Source: Monarcha castaneiventris obscurior (Eukaryota > Chordata > Aves > Passeriformes > Monarchidae). From it: a DNA stretch of 64,000 nt. Under the pieces are notes generated by a model. That model had not been told where the DNA came from. It did no database searches and saw only the letters and a list, made by a program, of their open reading frames with translations. Position 1 is the stretch's first letter, and every line of letters starts with the position of its first letter. Shown piece by piece: positions 13,364 through 25,200 of the stretch. The stretch is from the NCBI GenBank assembly GCA_026261815.1, contig JAMPIT010000300.1, positions 124,001 through 188,000 on the forward strand, given 5' to 3'. Both the position numbers and the translations under genes were made by a program.

Positions 13364-13710
13364 AGAAGCTTGACAAGGCCTCCACCTTGCCAAGAACCTA
13401 TTCTAAATATTCTAAATATCTACTAATAATATGTGTCTGTTGTCATTCACTCCCTCCCTCTGGCACTGGTGTGCCAGGACAACCATGTGCCAGGACAACC
13501 GTGCTCACTGGTCCTGCAGCATGCCCCCTCTCCATCAGGCATTTTTCCATGCTACCCTTTGGGCAAGTGCTTTGCCCAGGTTTTTTGTCTCTCCTATTCT
13601 TTCAGCTTTTTATCTGGAATCAGTCTCCCTCTATTTACAGAATAAATACTCCAACCAAAGATATAAAACAGTATCTACCTTGTGTTTTGTTGAAGTTGTC
13701 ACTAGAAATA
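13364..13710 (-). mobile_element. Possible ERV 3' internal remnant
   Basis: A 3' LTR with its polypurine tract implies that proviral internal sequence adjoins it here, upstream on the minus strand. The stretch has no recognisable env or pol and no sustained minus-strand ORF. It contains a 16-bp tandem pair GTGCCAGGACAACCNT (13471-13502). Where the remnant ends is not visible; 13710 is only a guess. Confidence 0.35.
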
Positions 13711-16700
13711 TGAAGTATTCTCTTCTTGAGCTCTCAGCTGTCTGAGTGTGACATCCCTAGGGCAAACATTAGGGCTGCTCTGTGTACATCTTCCCAGTTT
13801 TATTATTATAATGAAGAACCAGCAGACAATAACGTAGTTTTATTTTCAGCTCTCATTATATTGTGTCACATAGGTTGAACAGTCCCTTGTTCTTTTTTCA
13901 TTTAATTTCCTTAGTACACAAATGTGTATGTCCATGCATACCCATGTGCAGCTGCAGTGGAGACTGCTTTGGTATTTGCAAGGAGGGCCAGGGCTGCACA
14001 GGGACATCTGATCTTGAGTTCAGGATACCAGTGTTTGACTGCTTGCTCTGAGAATAGGATGTAAAATTCCAGCTCCATTTTCTGCTCTCCTCCTTGGGAT
14101 GTTAAAGCGAAGGAGCGCCCCTTATTGCTCAGACCTCACCAAATGGCATTTTGTTCCCTGTTTGGTGGCATGAAGTGACTGTTGCATTTACTTTGCGTAG
14201 CTGTGTTCGCTATAGACTGGAAGGTACGTAGCTTTCCAATGCTCTAATACTGTCCCTGCCTTAGTTAAATAAAAATCTAGATGATTCCTAAGTTTAAAGT
14301 CTCCTGATTTCTGAGCATTATTACTCACAGGCTTTCATGTAATGAAAAATATATTTCCATCAAAATGGAAAGGAGGACTTCTAGCCTTTGAAGTCTGACA
14401 AAGCTTGAGAATTTGCTTTGGGCCTGCAAAGGTGCAGTTATGAATCTTTTGATGGCTCCTGTTCTGCTGTGTTGTCCTTCCAGAGAGCAAAAGATGCCTT
14501 TGAAAACATCCCCGTTTATTGTAACAGCTCATGTGTGGAGAAAAAGAGGATGAAATTAGGTTCTTGAGTGTTGTTGCTTTTATGGAAGAAACATTTCTGA
14601 AAAGTAGCTGCTGGAAAAACAATACGTATATGGTGAAGTCTGACTTTTTGAAAACCTAGAGGAGGCAAACCAGGTAAGTCTGGGTTGATTGATGCCAATT
14701 GACAAAAAGGTAAATGATTGCCCACAAAGATCCCCAGACACTTTGTACAGGTATAGACCAGCAAAAACCTGCCTCATCTGGGTGTCTCTGTGATCAAGCT
14801 GGTTCCAAGGGCAGAGCAGATTACCCCATGCTGCTTTCATTTATCCCTGTAGATCTTTGCAGGAGCTCTGTGTGTTTGTTCAGCAGATGGACTTAGCTGT
14901 CAATCTTCCTGCTTTGAACTGAGCTGATTTCAGTAAGTCAGTGATACATATTTGCAGTAAAGAAACATAATGTAAATGCATTGGTTAGTGTAGTTGCAAC
15001 CTGAGTAGTCTAATGAAAGTTATTTTTATTTTTAATAATAGCAGAGAAATAAAGGAAAATTATGACTAGTACTGCAAGAGAAATAGTGAGCTTGCCTCTT
15101 TTCCTGCTTCCTGGGGTCCTTCAGGATCAGTATGGAGGGGCTGCACTGTGGAGCCTTCTCAGCATCCCAGGCTGTATGCATGCAGTTGTGATGGTGAGGA
15201 TTTCTTCTTCTCTTCAGTGTCCAGTTGGAGCTATTTTTATTCATTTCCTAATACGCATTGCACCTTGGTTTTCCTTGGTTGGTCTGCTACTATGTGGAGT
15301 GCTCCTGCTTGGAACCTTAGCACTGAGATGATATGAAGGATGAGTCCTTTGACACTGGGGAATGTCTGGAGTACTCTGGCATGTTGAGGCAGATGTGCTT
15401 TCTCTAACTCCTCATTCAAGCAAGCAACAACACTGGAAATTGGGCTGGCAGTGGCTCAGTAAGGCTCCTGCCAGAGCCTTGGGCTTAGGGTCAGGCAAAG
15501 CATTCAGCAGTGGATGTTCTGGCACAGACAGCTAAGAACAGCAACTGGTTAAAAATTTGCTAAGCAACAGAAACTCTCATATCATTCTCTTAGAAAAGGA
15601 TTATTTTCTTGCTTGCTTTTGATTTTATTTTTTCATTCAGATAGCCAAGTCTCAGTTTCTCATTAACTGCTTTATAAATCGGAGGGAACTGGAAAAGAGG
15701 GCAAGAGCCTATGGGCAGCTCTCTTGGTGCATGGGCAGCTTCTGTGAGGGTATTTTGTGCTGGTGCTTCTGCATCAATGCAAAATGCATGTCTCTTGCTT
15801 CCGATGGCTGCCATCCCTCATGGAGGAATCCATGCCCAGAGTATTGCAGGAGTAACTGTCTGTACTGCTGTGAACACCCAGCTTGTCACTGTGGCTGGAA
15901 GTGGTTTTGTGCCAGAGCACTGGGCAGTAATTGGGCTGGGGCCGGTGGGTCCCTGTTACAGATGTTTGACCAGTCTGCAGTTGAGGGGAGTTGAGCTGAG
16001 AGCAGCAGTCCTGGCATTTCTGTGTCAGTGCTTGAGTAGCATCACCCCGGCTCCCAGGGTGTTACTTGTATGCTCTCAGTTGCCTGCCTGAAAGAGCCTG
16101 TTTAATGATAGAGATTTTTACATGTTTACATTTTTTAATAGAAATTTAATTTACAGAGAAACTACTCTACAGAGTAGCTGCTCAGGTGAGGAGAAACTCA
16201 CCTCTGCCTTAAAGTGAAGCACTGTTTGGATAAGTGTAAAATGCTTCCCTGAAACAAGTGTTAATTACTGGAATATGAAAAATTAAAATCTTTTATTCTA
16301 AAGAACATAGAAATTCTGACCAAGATTTCATTCCTAAAATACTCAGAAGGGAAGTGAAATTAGTCTCTTCAAGCTCCATTTAGGCTTTTTAAAGCAGAAC
16401 CTATCTTGAAGCACACAAAGCTGATAGATACAGAGTAAATGACAAGGGCTTGCTGTAAACAGGCAGTTTTCAAGTTTTATTTGTGTTCCTGTTATGTGAG
16501 TGCTCGTTGCTGCACTTTGAGAGATAAAAAATGACATCAGAGTGAATTTCACCAATGCCCAAAGTTGTAAAATCTGGATATATCTGAGGCATTCCCTTGC
16601 TAGTCCTGCAGGCCATTTGTGCCTTGCAGGACAGGATGGCTGATAACCCAGGGGAGTCATCCCACAGTAACAGTGCTTACATAGGTGGTGTTTTCCTGGC

Positions 16701-18495
16701 AATGGTCGAGATTCCTGGATGACGAAAAAAACCAACCTCCCCCTCTACTTTCCTGTGTATATCCACAAGAATGCCAGAAATGTCGTTCAGGACAGATACA
16801 ATGCAAGTGTGGTCTGGCTCCGATTTGCACCAGTAGTTGTCTTTAGCAGGAAGAGGACCTGATCCTGCATCAGTGTGCAGAGCTGTGCCAATCCCTGTGA
16901 CCTTGCTCCTGGGAGGTGTCCATCCCATACTGATATCAGCTAGCTGGTGATATGACTGCCTGATTGAAGATGCTATATATGCATTTATTAAAAACAGTAA
17001 ACTTCTTTTTCTGACCAAGCCTTCTGGCTGCATCCAGAATCATTGTCAGTGTCTTACTGCTTTGCTCTGATGCTTCAGTCTCACAGATGCTCATTAAAAG
17101 TGATAGTACCGAGTTATGAGGCAGAAAGAAATCAGGAAGAGGATCAGCGAATAGTAATAGGTCAGGGTTTTAGTAGTCAGTAGACAGAATTTAGATGGTA
17201 TACAGCAGTGGTAAAATGATGGAACAGGGTTTAACAGGCAGACAGTAGTGATGGATCAATGGTGACCAGCAGGGTCACGTCTGCCCTGCTAACCTAGCTC
17301 AAGGAGATCAGTACCTAGTACAGGCTTCTCTTCTGCTGGATGCACCCCTTGCTGTATCTGTGCATGCCTAGCATGTGTCTGCCCATCATCTGACTGACAC
17401 TTATGGCCCCTTCCCATGGGAGACTCTCCCCTCCTTAGCAGTAACAGGTGGAATGGTCACACAAGTCACCTGTTGGGTGAATTTTTGTGGGAAAGGGGAT
17501 GGATTTAGGCAGCACAAGCATCATGAAGCGGTACCTACCCTTAGCTATGCAAGCAAGTGCTTAAAAACTGTGCTAAATCATACTGTGAGAGAGCCCCATG
17601 ATGTGCTGCTGGGGTTTCTCCCTGCACTGGGAAGTGAGTGGTGGTTGGGCACTGTAGTGTTGCAAATCCGTTCCGGGGGCTGCAGTCAGGTTTGGCACAA
17701 TATGCTGTCTCCTTTCCCTGATGTACTTTTGGTCCTCTTATAGCATCTCTTACTCAGGATGCTGACTTAGATACCCACACAGCTACAACTGTGCATTTCA
17801 CCATCACAGTCAGAGCTCAGGCAGCGTCTTATCTCTAAAGGAAATACTCTGAAAAATATTCGCCTCCTCAGATAAAGGATGTCCACCAGCACTTGTTACA
17901 TCTCAAAGTGTTCTCTCCTAGGTTGATACATCTGAATGATCATCTTTTGAGGAGAGAGAATTCCTGCTTGCTGTGGCAAATACCCTAACTTTTTAGTGTT
18001 TACAATGCCTCTGTTCCTTGGAGGTCTTGGTTTTTGGCTGTGAAAGAAAGTGTCTGCTTTTGGAATGGGGATTTGCAATTCTGTGCTCATCTGCCTAGGC
18101 ACAGACATGGTCCCTCCTCTTGTCCCCATTCTTGTATATTTGAGTCATATCATACAAATAAAAATGTATGTAACTGCTTATTCCCGTGGTTTGTTAGGGA
18201 CCTGTAAACACTGATTTCCAGCCAAGACAGATCCTTTATTTCTTTCAAGTTTCAAAGAAAACTGAATATTTACATTTGCCCTTTGCCTTCATATGCCGTG
18301 ATGTTTCAAGTAAACAACAGTGCAGCATCAGGTGTGCAATTTTGTCTTTCCAAATTACTTCCTTCTTGGGTATCTCACCATATGGACAGCCTGATCTGTC
18401 ACTCCCAGACCGAGCTCTTTCTGCATGGCTGGGATCCAGCTGATGTCAAAAGGAATCCTGAAGCCACCTACTTTCAAGGTACTTTCTGATGTAAG
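13711..18495. other. Non-coding flank, no gene seen
   Basis: No recognised exon, repeat family or RNA gene. The longest ORFs (126 residues on +, 15711-16091; 130 and 118 residues on -, 16343-16735 and 16677-17033) resemble no family I know. They are consistent with chance ORFs in mixed-composition DNA. Confidence 0.5.
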
Positions 18496-18716
18496 GAGTT
18501 TGGAGGCAGGTGGGGTGTCTCTTCTTCCAAGTAACAAGAGATAGAACAAGAGGAATTGGCCTCAAGGGGAGGTGTAGGTTGGATATTAGGAAAAATTCCT
18601 TCACCAAAAGGGTGGTCAAGAACTGGCACAGGCTGCCCAGGGTAGTGAGAGTCACCATTCCTGGACATATTTAAAAGACGTGTAGATGGGGCAGTTGAGG
18701 AAATGGTGGAGTAGTA
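18496..18716 (+). mobile_element. CR1 LINE fragment, sense
   Basis: It matches the CR1 3' region in order: TCTCTTCTTCCAAGTAACAAG, AGATAGAACAAGAGGAATTGG, GGTTGGATATTAGGAAAAAT, TTCACCAAAAGGGTGGTCAA, GGCACAGGCTGCCCAGGGTA. It is truncated at both ends at about 220 bp and lacks the terminal ATTCTATG repeats. An LTR begins roughly 55 bp downstream. Confidence 0.93.
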
Positions 18717-18771
18717 GCCTTGTATGAGACTGGAAAGATTGATGTCTTGAGACATAATTTTGGAATACATG

Positions 18772-19339
18772 TGTGCAGGGGTGGGGGCAGGTCAGGCCTT
18801 GCCCTGGTGAGGCAGTGCCCTGCCCTGTACACCTCAGCCCAGCAGTGGGTGCCAATCCATGGCACACTGGAGGCAATGCCCCACACCCATCCCCTGGAGC
18901 CCCTGACACAGCTCCTGAGTGACCAAATGACCAGAAGTCCCACCTGGGGGAAGGGCCAAAGGGTATTTAAGGCCACAGGGCATGAGGCAGTCAGATGTCT
19001 TGACCCTACCTCCTCTTGGAATTTCTATCTGAACACCACTGGAACGCAGGGGTTGGTAGCTATGTAGATCTTCTATATCTCTTCTGTCTTTCTTTCTTTC
19101 TCCTTCTTCTAATTCCCTTTTCTTGGAATTTTTGAGTAATTTAGAATCAAATGGGCTTAAAGTTTGCTAAGTTTGAATGGGCCCAGTTAATTAGTTGAGA
19201 AGTGTTTTATGTTGATTGAATGATGCACTAAACCTTTTGCCTAAGTTCCTCAATTTTCTGAAGTTGCCAGTAAAGTTCTTTCTGTTGTTTTGATCTCTTG
19301 AGACTATCATGTCAGCACTTCTCCCGTGCGTCTAACACA
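18772..19339 (+). mobile_element. Endogenous retrovirus LTR (probably solo), sense
   Basis: The block begins TGTGCAGGGG, has a GC-richer U3, then a TATTTAAG TATA-like box (18964-18971). A pyrimidine-rich CTTTCTTTCTTT stretch follows, then the variant poly(A) signal AGTAAA (19269-19274) and a terminal part ending CTAACACA. GAATACATG lies just before the start and GAGTACATG just after the end (8 of 9 match, sharing TACATG), a possible target-site duplication. The exact 3' edge is uncertain by about 3 bp because 9 bp is long for an ERV duplication. No internal retroviral sequence is seen on either side. Confidence 0.7.
18964..18971 (+). promoter_or_regulatory. LTR TATA-like box
   Basis: TATTTAAG lies within the putative U3/R boundary of the sense LTR, about 300 bp before the AGTAAA signal. 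It is about 2.4 kb upstream of the KCNIP1 start codon and in the same direction. Confidence 0.5.
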
Positions 19340-20639
19340 GAGTACATGAACAACCATAAACCCTTTTAAAAACCTCATCAACTGAGTTGTTTGGGGCCTT
19401 ACACCTTGTCAACAGTTGACTTCTGCTAGTGACAGTTTGCCTAGATTGAAGATTCTGGTTTTGACATCTTGGAGGCATTGGCTGTGGCCTCTGGTTACCC
19501 TCCAGCCTTTGCTGAATGCACAAGTCCCAAGTGCAGTGATTTTCCACATGCAGGCTATAGTCTATGTAATATTTTATTGTGTAAATGCAAATAAAATATT
19601 AATAGATATAAATATTTTATTTTTTTAAAAAGCTTAAGAATCTCGTGTAGTTTTTCAGTGCCTGGTAGAGATCAGTGTAGCCTGAGAGACCCCCATCTGG
19701 AACTGGGTGGCTGAAGAAGCTGGTTACCTCAGTGGCAGTGGGACCTCAGCTGTGGCCAGCCTGGGGGAAGGAGTGGGGGCTGGGTGGAAGGCAGGGAATG
19801 TTGCACAAGCCAGGACAGGCTCTTCCCATGATGCCAAAGGCCTCTGTGTGCCCCAAGCTTTGGGCAATTCCCTGCAAACTGATGCGTTTAATTTTAGGAC
19901 TTGGGTATTTAAAACAGTACCTTCCCCCAGGCATTTCTCACAAAAAGTTCAACTAATGTGATTTGAGTTACAAAACAAGAAAAAATAAATTATTTTGTGC
20001 AATGCCTTCTGCAACTAAAAACTAATGGGAAGCTCTTTGCTGATATACACTAGGGATGCAAATATACCTGTGTATGCAAATTCAGATGCTGGCACCAGGT
20101 GAGCAGCAGGTAAGGCAGGGCTGTACCTCCAGGGACACCAATATTTGGGGAGCTGGGATCTGCATCTGAGGGAATCTGCTGCAAAGTAAGAGGAAAGCTG
20201 AGGAAACTTGTTGAGACAAGGTGGTTTGTTCTGTGGTGAATTTCTTCTGAAAAATACAGTATTTGCACAGGTTCTGCCCTAATCTCAGTCACCATGTGCA
20301 AGTGGCAAATTACTTTGGGTTCTAAGACCTGCCTCAGTGTATTTAACTCGTTCTGTACCCAAACACTTGCTATTTCACTTTCTGAGGAAACATAACTAGA
20401 TGTCTAGCTGATTTTTTGAAATATGACAGAACTGGAAAAAATGCTGGGAATTGTCCTACCTCCTCCTAGTCACTTGATGTTTGCATAGTTTTGTTTCAAC
20501 AGTTCTGTTTTCATATACTTGAAAAGGATATGCACATACATACTTGGCAGAAAAATAAGTTAACTGTCTTGCATGTGTTTCTGGTGTGTGAGAAAAGATG
20601 GGAAGGAAAAGGATTGTGGTAAAATTTTCTGTTTTCCCC
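19340..20639. other. Non-coding flank, no gene seen
   Basis: An AT-rich stretch (19,560-19,630) is followed by ordinary sequence. No repeat family or exon was recognised. Confidence 0.5.
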
Positions 20640-21101
20640 CTTTGCATTTAGTAATTTTCCTCTGACTTCTCTGCTTGAGAAGACTGTTGGAGATTGCTGC
20701 TCTCTACCTTTCTGTCAGACTCTTAATTAGCAGGAGCACTCAGCCCGCGCAGCTGGGGCTTTGATGCCTTGCTCACTATTGCTTCCCACTCAGAAGATTT
20801 CCATTCATTCCGAGTTGGTATCCAGCCTAAAGCCCTGGCTTCCCCCTGAGACCCTCAGCGTGTCTACAGGACTCCAGTTTAGTATTCACTGGAAGAGCTG
20901 CACTGATGCTCCCTTGCTAGAGCTACAGGCTGCTGGTTGGAGCCATAAGGGAACGGGGGGAAGAATTAGCCTGTGTGTTTACGTGGCTGTGCTCCAGTAA
21001 ATATTTTGATGCATCTGCTGCCAGCTCTGGTCTGAGGGAATCTACCTAGCATTTAAATTTTGATGGGGAGCTGTTTTGAATAATAACAGTGCAGCCGGCT
21101 G

Positions 21102-21108
21102 TGAGTCA
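21102..21108 (+). promoter_or_regulatory. AP-1 consensus TGAGTCA
   Basis: Exact 7-bp AP-1 (TRE) consensus, 250 bp upstream of the KCNIP1 ATG. A single site is weak evidence, but the position is plausible for an activity-responsive input. Confidence 0.35.
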
Positions 21109-21158
21109 GTGCATGTGTGTTGACTTAAAAAAAACCCTCAAAGCTTAACGCTTGCTGA

Positions 21159-21260
21159 ATGCCAAGCTGCAGTGCTTTGCTTTTTCCCTCCTCCTTCCTT
21201 CTTTTCTTTCTTGTCTGGACTTCCTCCGTTTTGTTTTGTTCTTGGGGGCATTTCACATAG
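21159..21260 (+). other. Upstream ORF (33 codons) in putative 5' UTR
   Basis: An ATG at 21159 opens a frame that closes at TAG 21258-21260, 97 bp before the KCNIP1 ATG. Its predicted peptide is rich in Leu, Phe and Ser because it runs through the pyrimidine-rich tract. It matters only if transcription starts upstream of 21159, which is unproven. Confidence 0.35.
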
Positions 21261-21357
21261 ATTTTGTTCACTGTCAGTGGAGGGGTGGTGTAACAGGAAT
21301 AAAAAAAAATCCCAGCCAAAATAAATCCTCCCCAAAAACTCACGAGTAGCTTTTGCA

Positions 21358-21418
21358 ATGGGTGCTGTCATGGGTACGTTCTCTTCTCTACAAACGAAAC
21401 AAAGAAGACCATCAAAAG
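21358..21418 (+). CDS. KCNIP1: KCNIP1 (KChIP1) first coding exon
   Basis: The exon encodes MGAVMGTFSSLQTKQRRPSK plus the first base of the next codon. I recognise this as the N-terminus of Kv channel-interacting protein 1, a neuronal calcium sensor-family EF-hand protein. It binds the N-terminus of Kv4 (KCND) channels and tunes their trafficking and A-type current kinetics. Gly2 followed by the AVMG context is the known N-myristoylation signal that directs KChIP1 to vesicle membranes. The start has a strong context (G at -3, G at +4). The exon ends AAAG|GTAAGA, a consensus donor, and leaves G as base 1 of a codon. That fits the Asp (GAY) which follows Lys20 in the known protein. The EF-hand exons are outside the window. 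Reading on into the intron would give a spurious 63-residue ORF to 21549. Confidence 0.95.
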
Positions 21419-21424
21419 GTAAGA
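21419..21424 (+). other. KCNIP1: Splice donor of KCNIP1 exon 1
   Basis: GTAAGA directly follows AAAG, matching the vertebrate U1 5' splice-site consensus. It leaves a phase-1 intron (one base of the split codon upstream), consistent with the next residue being Asp. Confidence 0.92.
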
Positions 21425-23204
21425 CCTCCTGTTATGCTTTTCCTGTCCCTTTGGTTTATATGCTGTCAGAGACATTTGCATGGGGAAGGGAGGAGAAAAT
21501 GAACATGTGCCACTTGCAAGTAACCTGGCAATGTTTTTGTGAGGGGTAATTTACAGAGGAGAGTGGGATGCAAGGTGGTGGAAAAAACATGTGGGCATGA
21601 GGAAATTGCTGTGAAGGGGATTGGGGGTTGAAAAGAATCTGAAATACTGTAATCCTTCATGCAAGCATGTATAAGGAGGGGAAACTCAGTGGCTTCATAT
21701 GCAGAGCACTTGCAGAAGAGACCTGTTTATTTCCAAATCCCATGCTGTATAAACCGTTTGAAGAGGGAATAAAATAACTGCAAATTCTTCCCAATACCTT
21801 TGGGTTTCTGTCTCAGGAAGTATTGTTAGAGTCAGTGTTGCATATTCAGTAATCCAACACCAAGCATGCAGTACTAATGATGTGTGTTTTATAAAGAATA
21901 GCAAGAGGGGAAAAAAAATAGGATGTTTTTGTAAAGAAGGAGAGCAGCAGAAGCTCATGAAAAATGAGAAAGTAAGCAGCAATTATAGGGATTTTAATCC
22001 TTAAATCCATAAATATTGCCTATAAATGCTGATATTTCAGGAGGTCTGGTTTGTGTAGTATTTTAGTATTTGCATGAGCTTTGATCAATTTTCTTCAGGC
22101 TTAATTCAAAAATTCCAGGGTGTTGCTGAGCAGAAAGTTGAAAGCACTGTCAGGGGCACATCCATACCTTACGGAATGAGAATTGTTTAGAAAACAAAAG
22201 GAAAAACTCTATAACTTCAGCAATATTTGTGCTATTATGAAATATTCCCTGCCAGAACCCCTGCATTTAACAGTCTCTTCGTATTTCTAAGGGAGGTCTC
22301 TATTTCCACTGGATCTGTTGCTCAGTTCATATATATGCTTTTGAACTGCAAGTTGATATGGATTTTCTTGCAATTTAAGTTGACAACTGTCTTAGGAAAT
22401 ATCAAACACCAATTAATCACTCAGAAGTGGGCAAGAGCTGTGCAGGAGATTTGTTTGTGGCAAGTTCGTGAGCAAGACTAAAATTCTGTGTTCCTGATAC
22501 CTGTAGGGTAACATTTTACATTAGAGTGTGCGTACATGGTTTACAGTTCACCTTTCTGTGTTACTATAATGCCCCCATGATTGTATGGTTGGTTGGGACA
22601 TGTATGATATTACTTAAGTGTAAAAATAGCTGTATAACTGTCTAAGCACTGAGTTACACCTGGAGCTGGGAGACTTGTGTTTAGGCACTGCAGTACACAA
22701 GAACTGAACAGGATGTGCTGGGCACGGTGGCCGCTGTGACACCAAGGGGCATCTTGTCTACCTGCCAGGAAGCTGATTTCCACTAAATGTAGATAATTTG
22801 TGGCTGAACATATCCATTCTCTGCGACTTTGTTGTCTTGTGATTGGCTCCATACTAGTGCATGCAAGCCATTGCTTTTTGTTGGAGGCCACCTGCAGTAA
22901 AAATCCAGGATCTGGTCACACATTTTAACCTTTACAATGGAATTGAATCTTGCTGATGCCTGCTGGCAGTGGTTGTTCAGCTATATTTATTGAAACCTGT
23001 GTTCCCAGAGTTATTTCCTCCTGGCTTTGATGCGTTATCTGTGTGGTTTGCTGGTGCCTTTTACGCTGACTGTTACCACTTCACCTTGTGAGCAGTGAAA
23101 TACTAATGTGTGCTGGGCTTGAATACAATCTGAAATTGTTCTTTGTGAGTTAAATAGTTGGTTGAAGTCAATCACTGCTACGTGATGGACTGACTCCTTG
23201 GTGC
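21425..23204. other. Intronic, nothing recognised
   Basis: AT-rich intronic sequence without repeat-family wording, tandem arrays or plausible exons. Confidence 0.55.
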
Positions 23205-23390
23205 TGCCCACATGTTCCCTCAGCATCTCCTCCAGCCCTCAACCATCCTGGTGGCCTCTACTGGACCATGCTCTACCATATTGAAGTCTGTCTTGGTCTG
23301 GGGAGTCCAAAATTGGCACCAGCCCTCTGGCTGTTCTTGCCCAAGTGTTGAGCAGAGAGAAAGGATCATTTGTCTGAGTGTTTGCTGCAT
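23205..23390 (-). mobile_element. CR1 LINE fragment, antisense
   Basis: The + strand carries complement-of-CR1 wording: CAGCATCTCCTCCAGCCCTC, a GGTGGCCTCTACTGGACCAT segment, CTCTACCATATTGAAGTCTG, GTGTTGAGCAGAGAGAAAGG followed by ATCAT. It is diverged and truncated at both ends, deriving from the late ORF2 region of the element. Confidence 0.85.
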
Positions 23391-24639
23391 GGCTCTTGGT
23401 GCGGTCTCATGTGGGGGCTTCTCTGCTGGAGGGCAGCTGGCTAGTGGTGCCCAGGTGCCACTGCTTCATTGGCTATTGCTAAGTTTGTCTTTAATCGAGT
23501 AAAATGTTTATTACTAGATTATCACATTATTATTAATTATTATATTTATGTGTTTATTTGAATATTTCAGGACTTTATGTAGTACTTAAATACTGCTGGT
23601 AAAACAAGCCTGGAGAAATAGTTGTAACAGGGCTAGATCCACACTTCTACAAGTGCTCTCTCATGCTGCTAAGTATGTGCTCTTCCAAGTAAAGCAGCTC
23701 ACACCAGTGTCCAAAGCTCTGATTCTCTGGTGTAATAAAGCAAAAGCAAAAAACAGGCATTGTTTCAAGAGTAGGTAAAATAAACAGGTCACGTCTAAAC
23801 TGAGGAGTTTCCAGAGATCGGTTAATACCAGTAAGCACATGGTGGGTCAGGGCAGAGCGGGCGCAAGTGGCCCATGCTGAACCCTTCCAGCTTCAGCACA
23901 TGACATGGCTCTGCCTGTGCTGCTCCCCCTCATGTCCTGCATGTGGCTGGGTCTGGGATGTTGGCAGTGGGACTGGCTTTGGTTATTCCAGCTGTGAGCA
24001 GCAGTGCTGGAGAGGACATATTAGCACTGTTCAAGAATATAAGATTAAATTGCTTGTTCTAATGAAAATGGGGAGCCTGAATCAATAAAGGCAGGAGTGA
24101 CAGAGAAATTGTCAAGTGGAGAGCAGTGGTCCATCAAGCATGAGCCCTTGTCTCTGGGAGGGGACAGCGTTGTGCATTTGTAGAGAAGGACATCATTTGC
24201 TTGGCTCAAATGTGAAAATTTAATCCAATATAATTGGGCATTTTGTCTTGGTAGGTTGGGACCCACATGCCCTGTCCTGCAGGATAAAGACTTCTGCTTT
24301 TTAGACTTGCAGTCCTATCAGTAAAGCTACAGAAGCTTTCCCTGTTCACTGAAGTGTCCGTGGACGGTCTGAGAGATTTGTGCTGTTTGCTTTGGGAGTG
24401 GCTTGGGGCGGTTCCACTGATTATTTGTACATTTTATTAGGAATTGTTCCCTGTTGCAATTCTTGTCTTCCGTTTCCAGCATTCTGAGTTGACGTACTAA
24501 AAGAACTCTTTCCACCATGTTCACTTTGCTTGTGTGTCAGACTCTCATTCCTGGGATGCTGGTGGAGCCTGACTGAGGTCCTGGGGACAAGCTGACAGGG
24601 AGCCAGCAGCCAAGGTGGCTGGTACTCTCCTGGGCTGTG
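23391..24639. other. Intronic, nothing recognised
   Basis: AT-rich (23,510-23,570 is notably A/T-only in places) with no supported element. Confidence 0.5.
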
Positions 24640-25200
24640 CTTGGCAGAGCGTCTCCAGCAGATTGAGGGAGGTGATGCTCCTCCTCTGTGCAGCACTGGT
24701 GAGACATCTACAGTGCTGTATCTGGTGCTGGACTTGCCAGGATGGAAGAGATGAGGACCTGCTAGGCTGAGTCCACTGAAGGACCATGATGAATATGAAG
24801 CAATTGGAGCATCTGGCATACAGGGAGAGGTTGAGAGAGCTGGGATTGTCCAGCCTGCAGCAGAGGAGGCTCAGGGAAGTCTTAATCAGTGTGTATGAAT
24901 CTACCTGATAGAGGGGAGTAGAGGTGATGGAGTCAGGCTTTTCTCCATGGTGCCCAGGAGAAGGCCAAGGGGCAACACGCACAAACTGAAATACAAGAAA
25001 TTCTGCTTGAGCATAAGATTTTAAAAAATTACTGTGAGGGTGACTGAACACTGGAAGAGACCCCACAGAGGGACTGTGGAGTCTCCAAGATTGGAGGTAC
25101 TCAAAACCCAAGTGAATACAGTCCTGACAAACCTACTGTAGTTAACCCTGCCTTGAAGGGGGAACTGGAGGTCCCTTCCAACCTTATCTACCCTCTGGAT
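24640..25200 (+). mobile_element. CR1 LINE fragment (3' part), sense
   Basis: About 560 bp in CR1 order: ATTGAGGGAGGTGATGCTCC, GAGCATCTGGCATACAGGGA, GAGAGAGCTGGGATTGTCCA, GCCTGCAGCAGAGGAGGCTC, AAGGGGCAACACGCACAAAC, TTACTGTGAGGGTGACTGAA, and GAGGTCCCTTCCAACCTTAT near the end. It is old and riddled with changes. The 188-residue minus-strand ORF at 24545-25111 runs antisense through it and is an artefact. Confidence 0.93.

Larger units (their letters stand above)
20640..21357 (+). promoter_or_regulatory. KCNIP1: Probable KCNIP1 promoter and 5' UTR region
   Basis: This segment directly precedes the KCNIP1 start codon. It is somewhat GC-richer than its surroundings around 20,740-20,960 but is not a classic CpG island. 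Visible elements include a TTAATTAG homeodomain-type core (20,724-20,731) and a perfect AP-1 site TGAGTCA (21,102-21,108). A C/T-rich tract lies at 21,180-21,235. No convincing TATA box or single start site can be fixed by eye, so the promoter/UTR boundary is unknown. The assignment is by position only. Confidence 0.45.

Noticed and set aside
16677..17033. 118-residue minus-strand ORF with a mixed, protein-like composition
   Set aside because: I could not match it to a family or find paired splice signals. Several similar-length chance ORFs exist in the window. A protein search and RNA-seq would settle it.
24545..25111. 188-residue ORF on the minus strand
   Set aside because: It lies antisense over a sense-oriented CR1 fragment and resembles no protein family; it is an accident of the repeat sequence.
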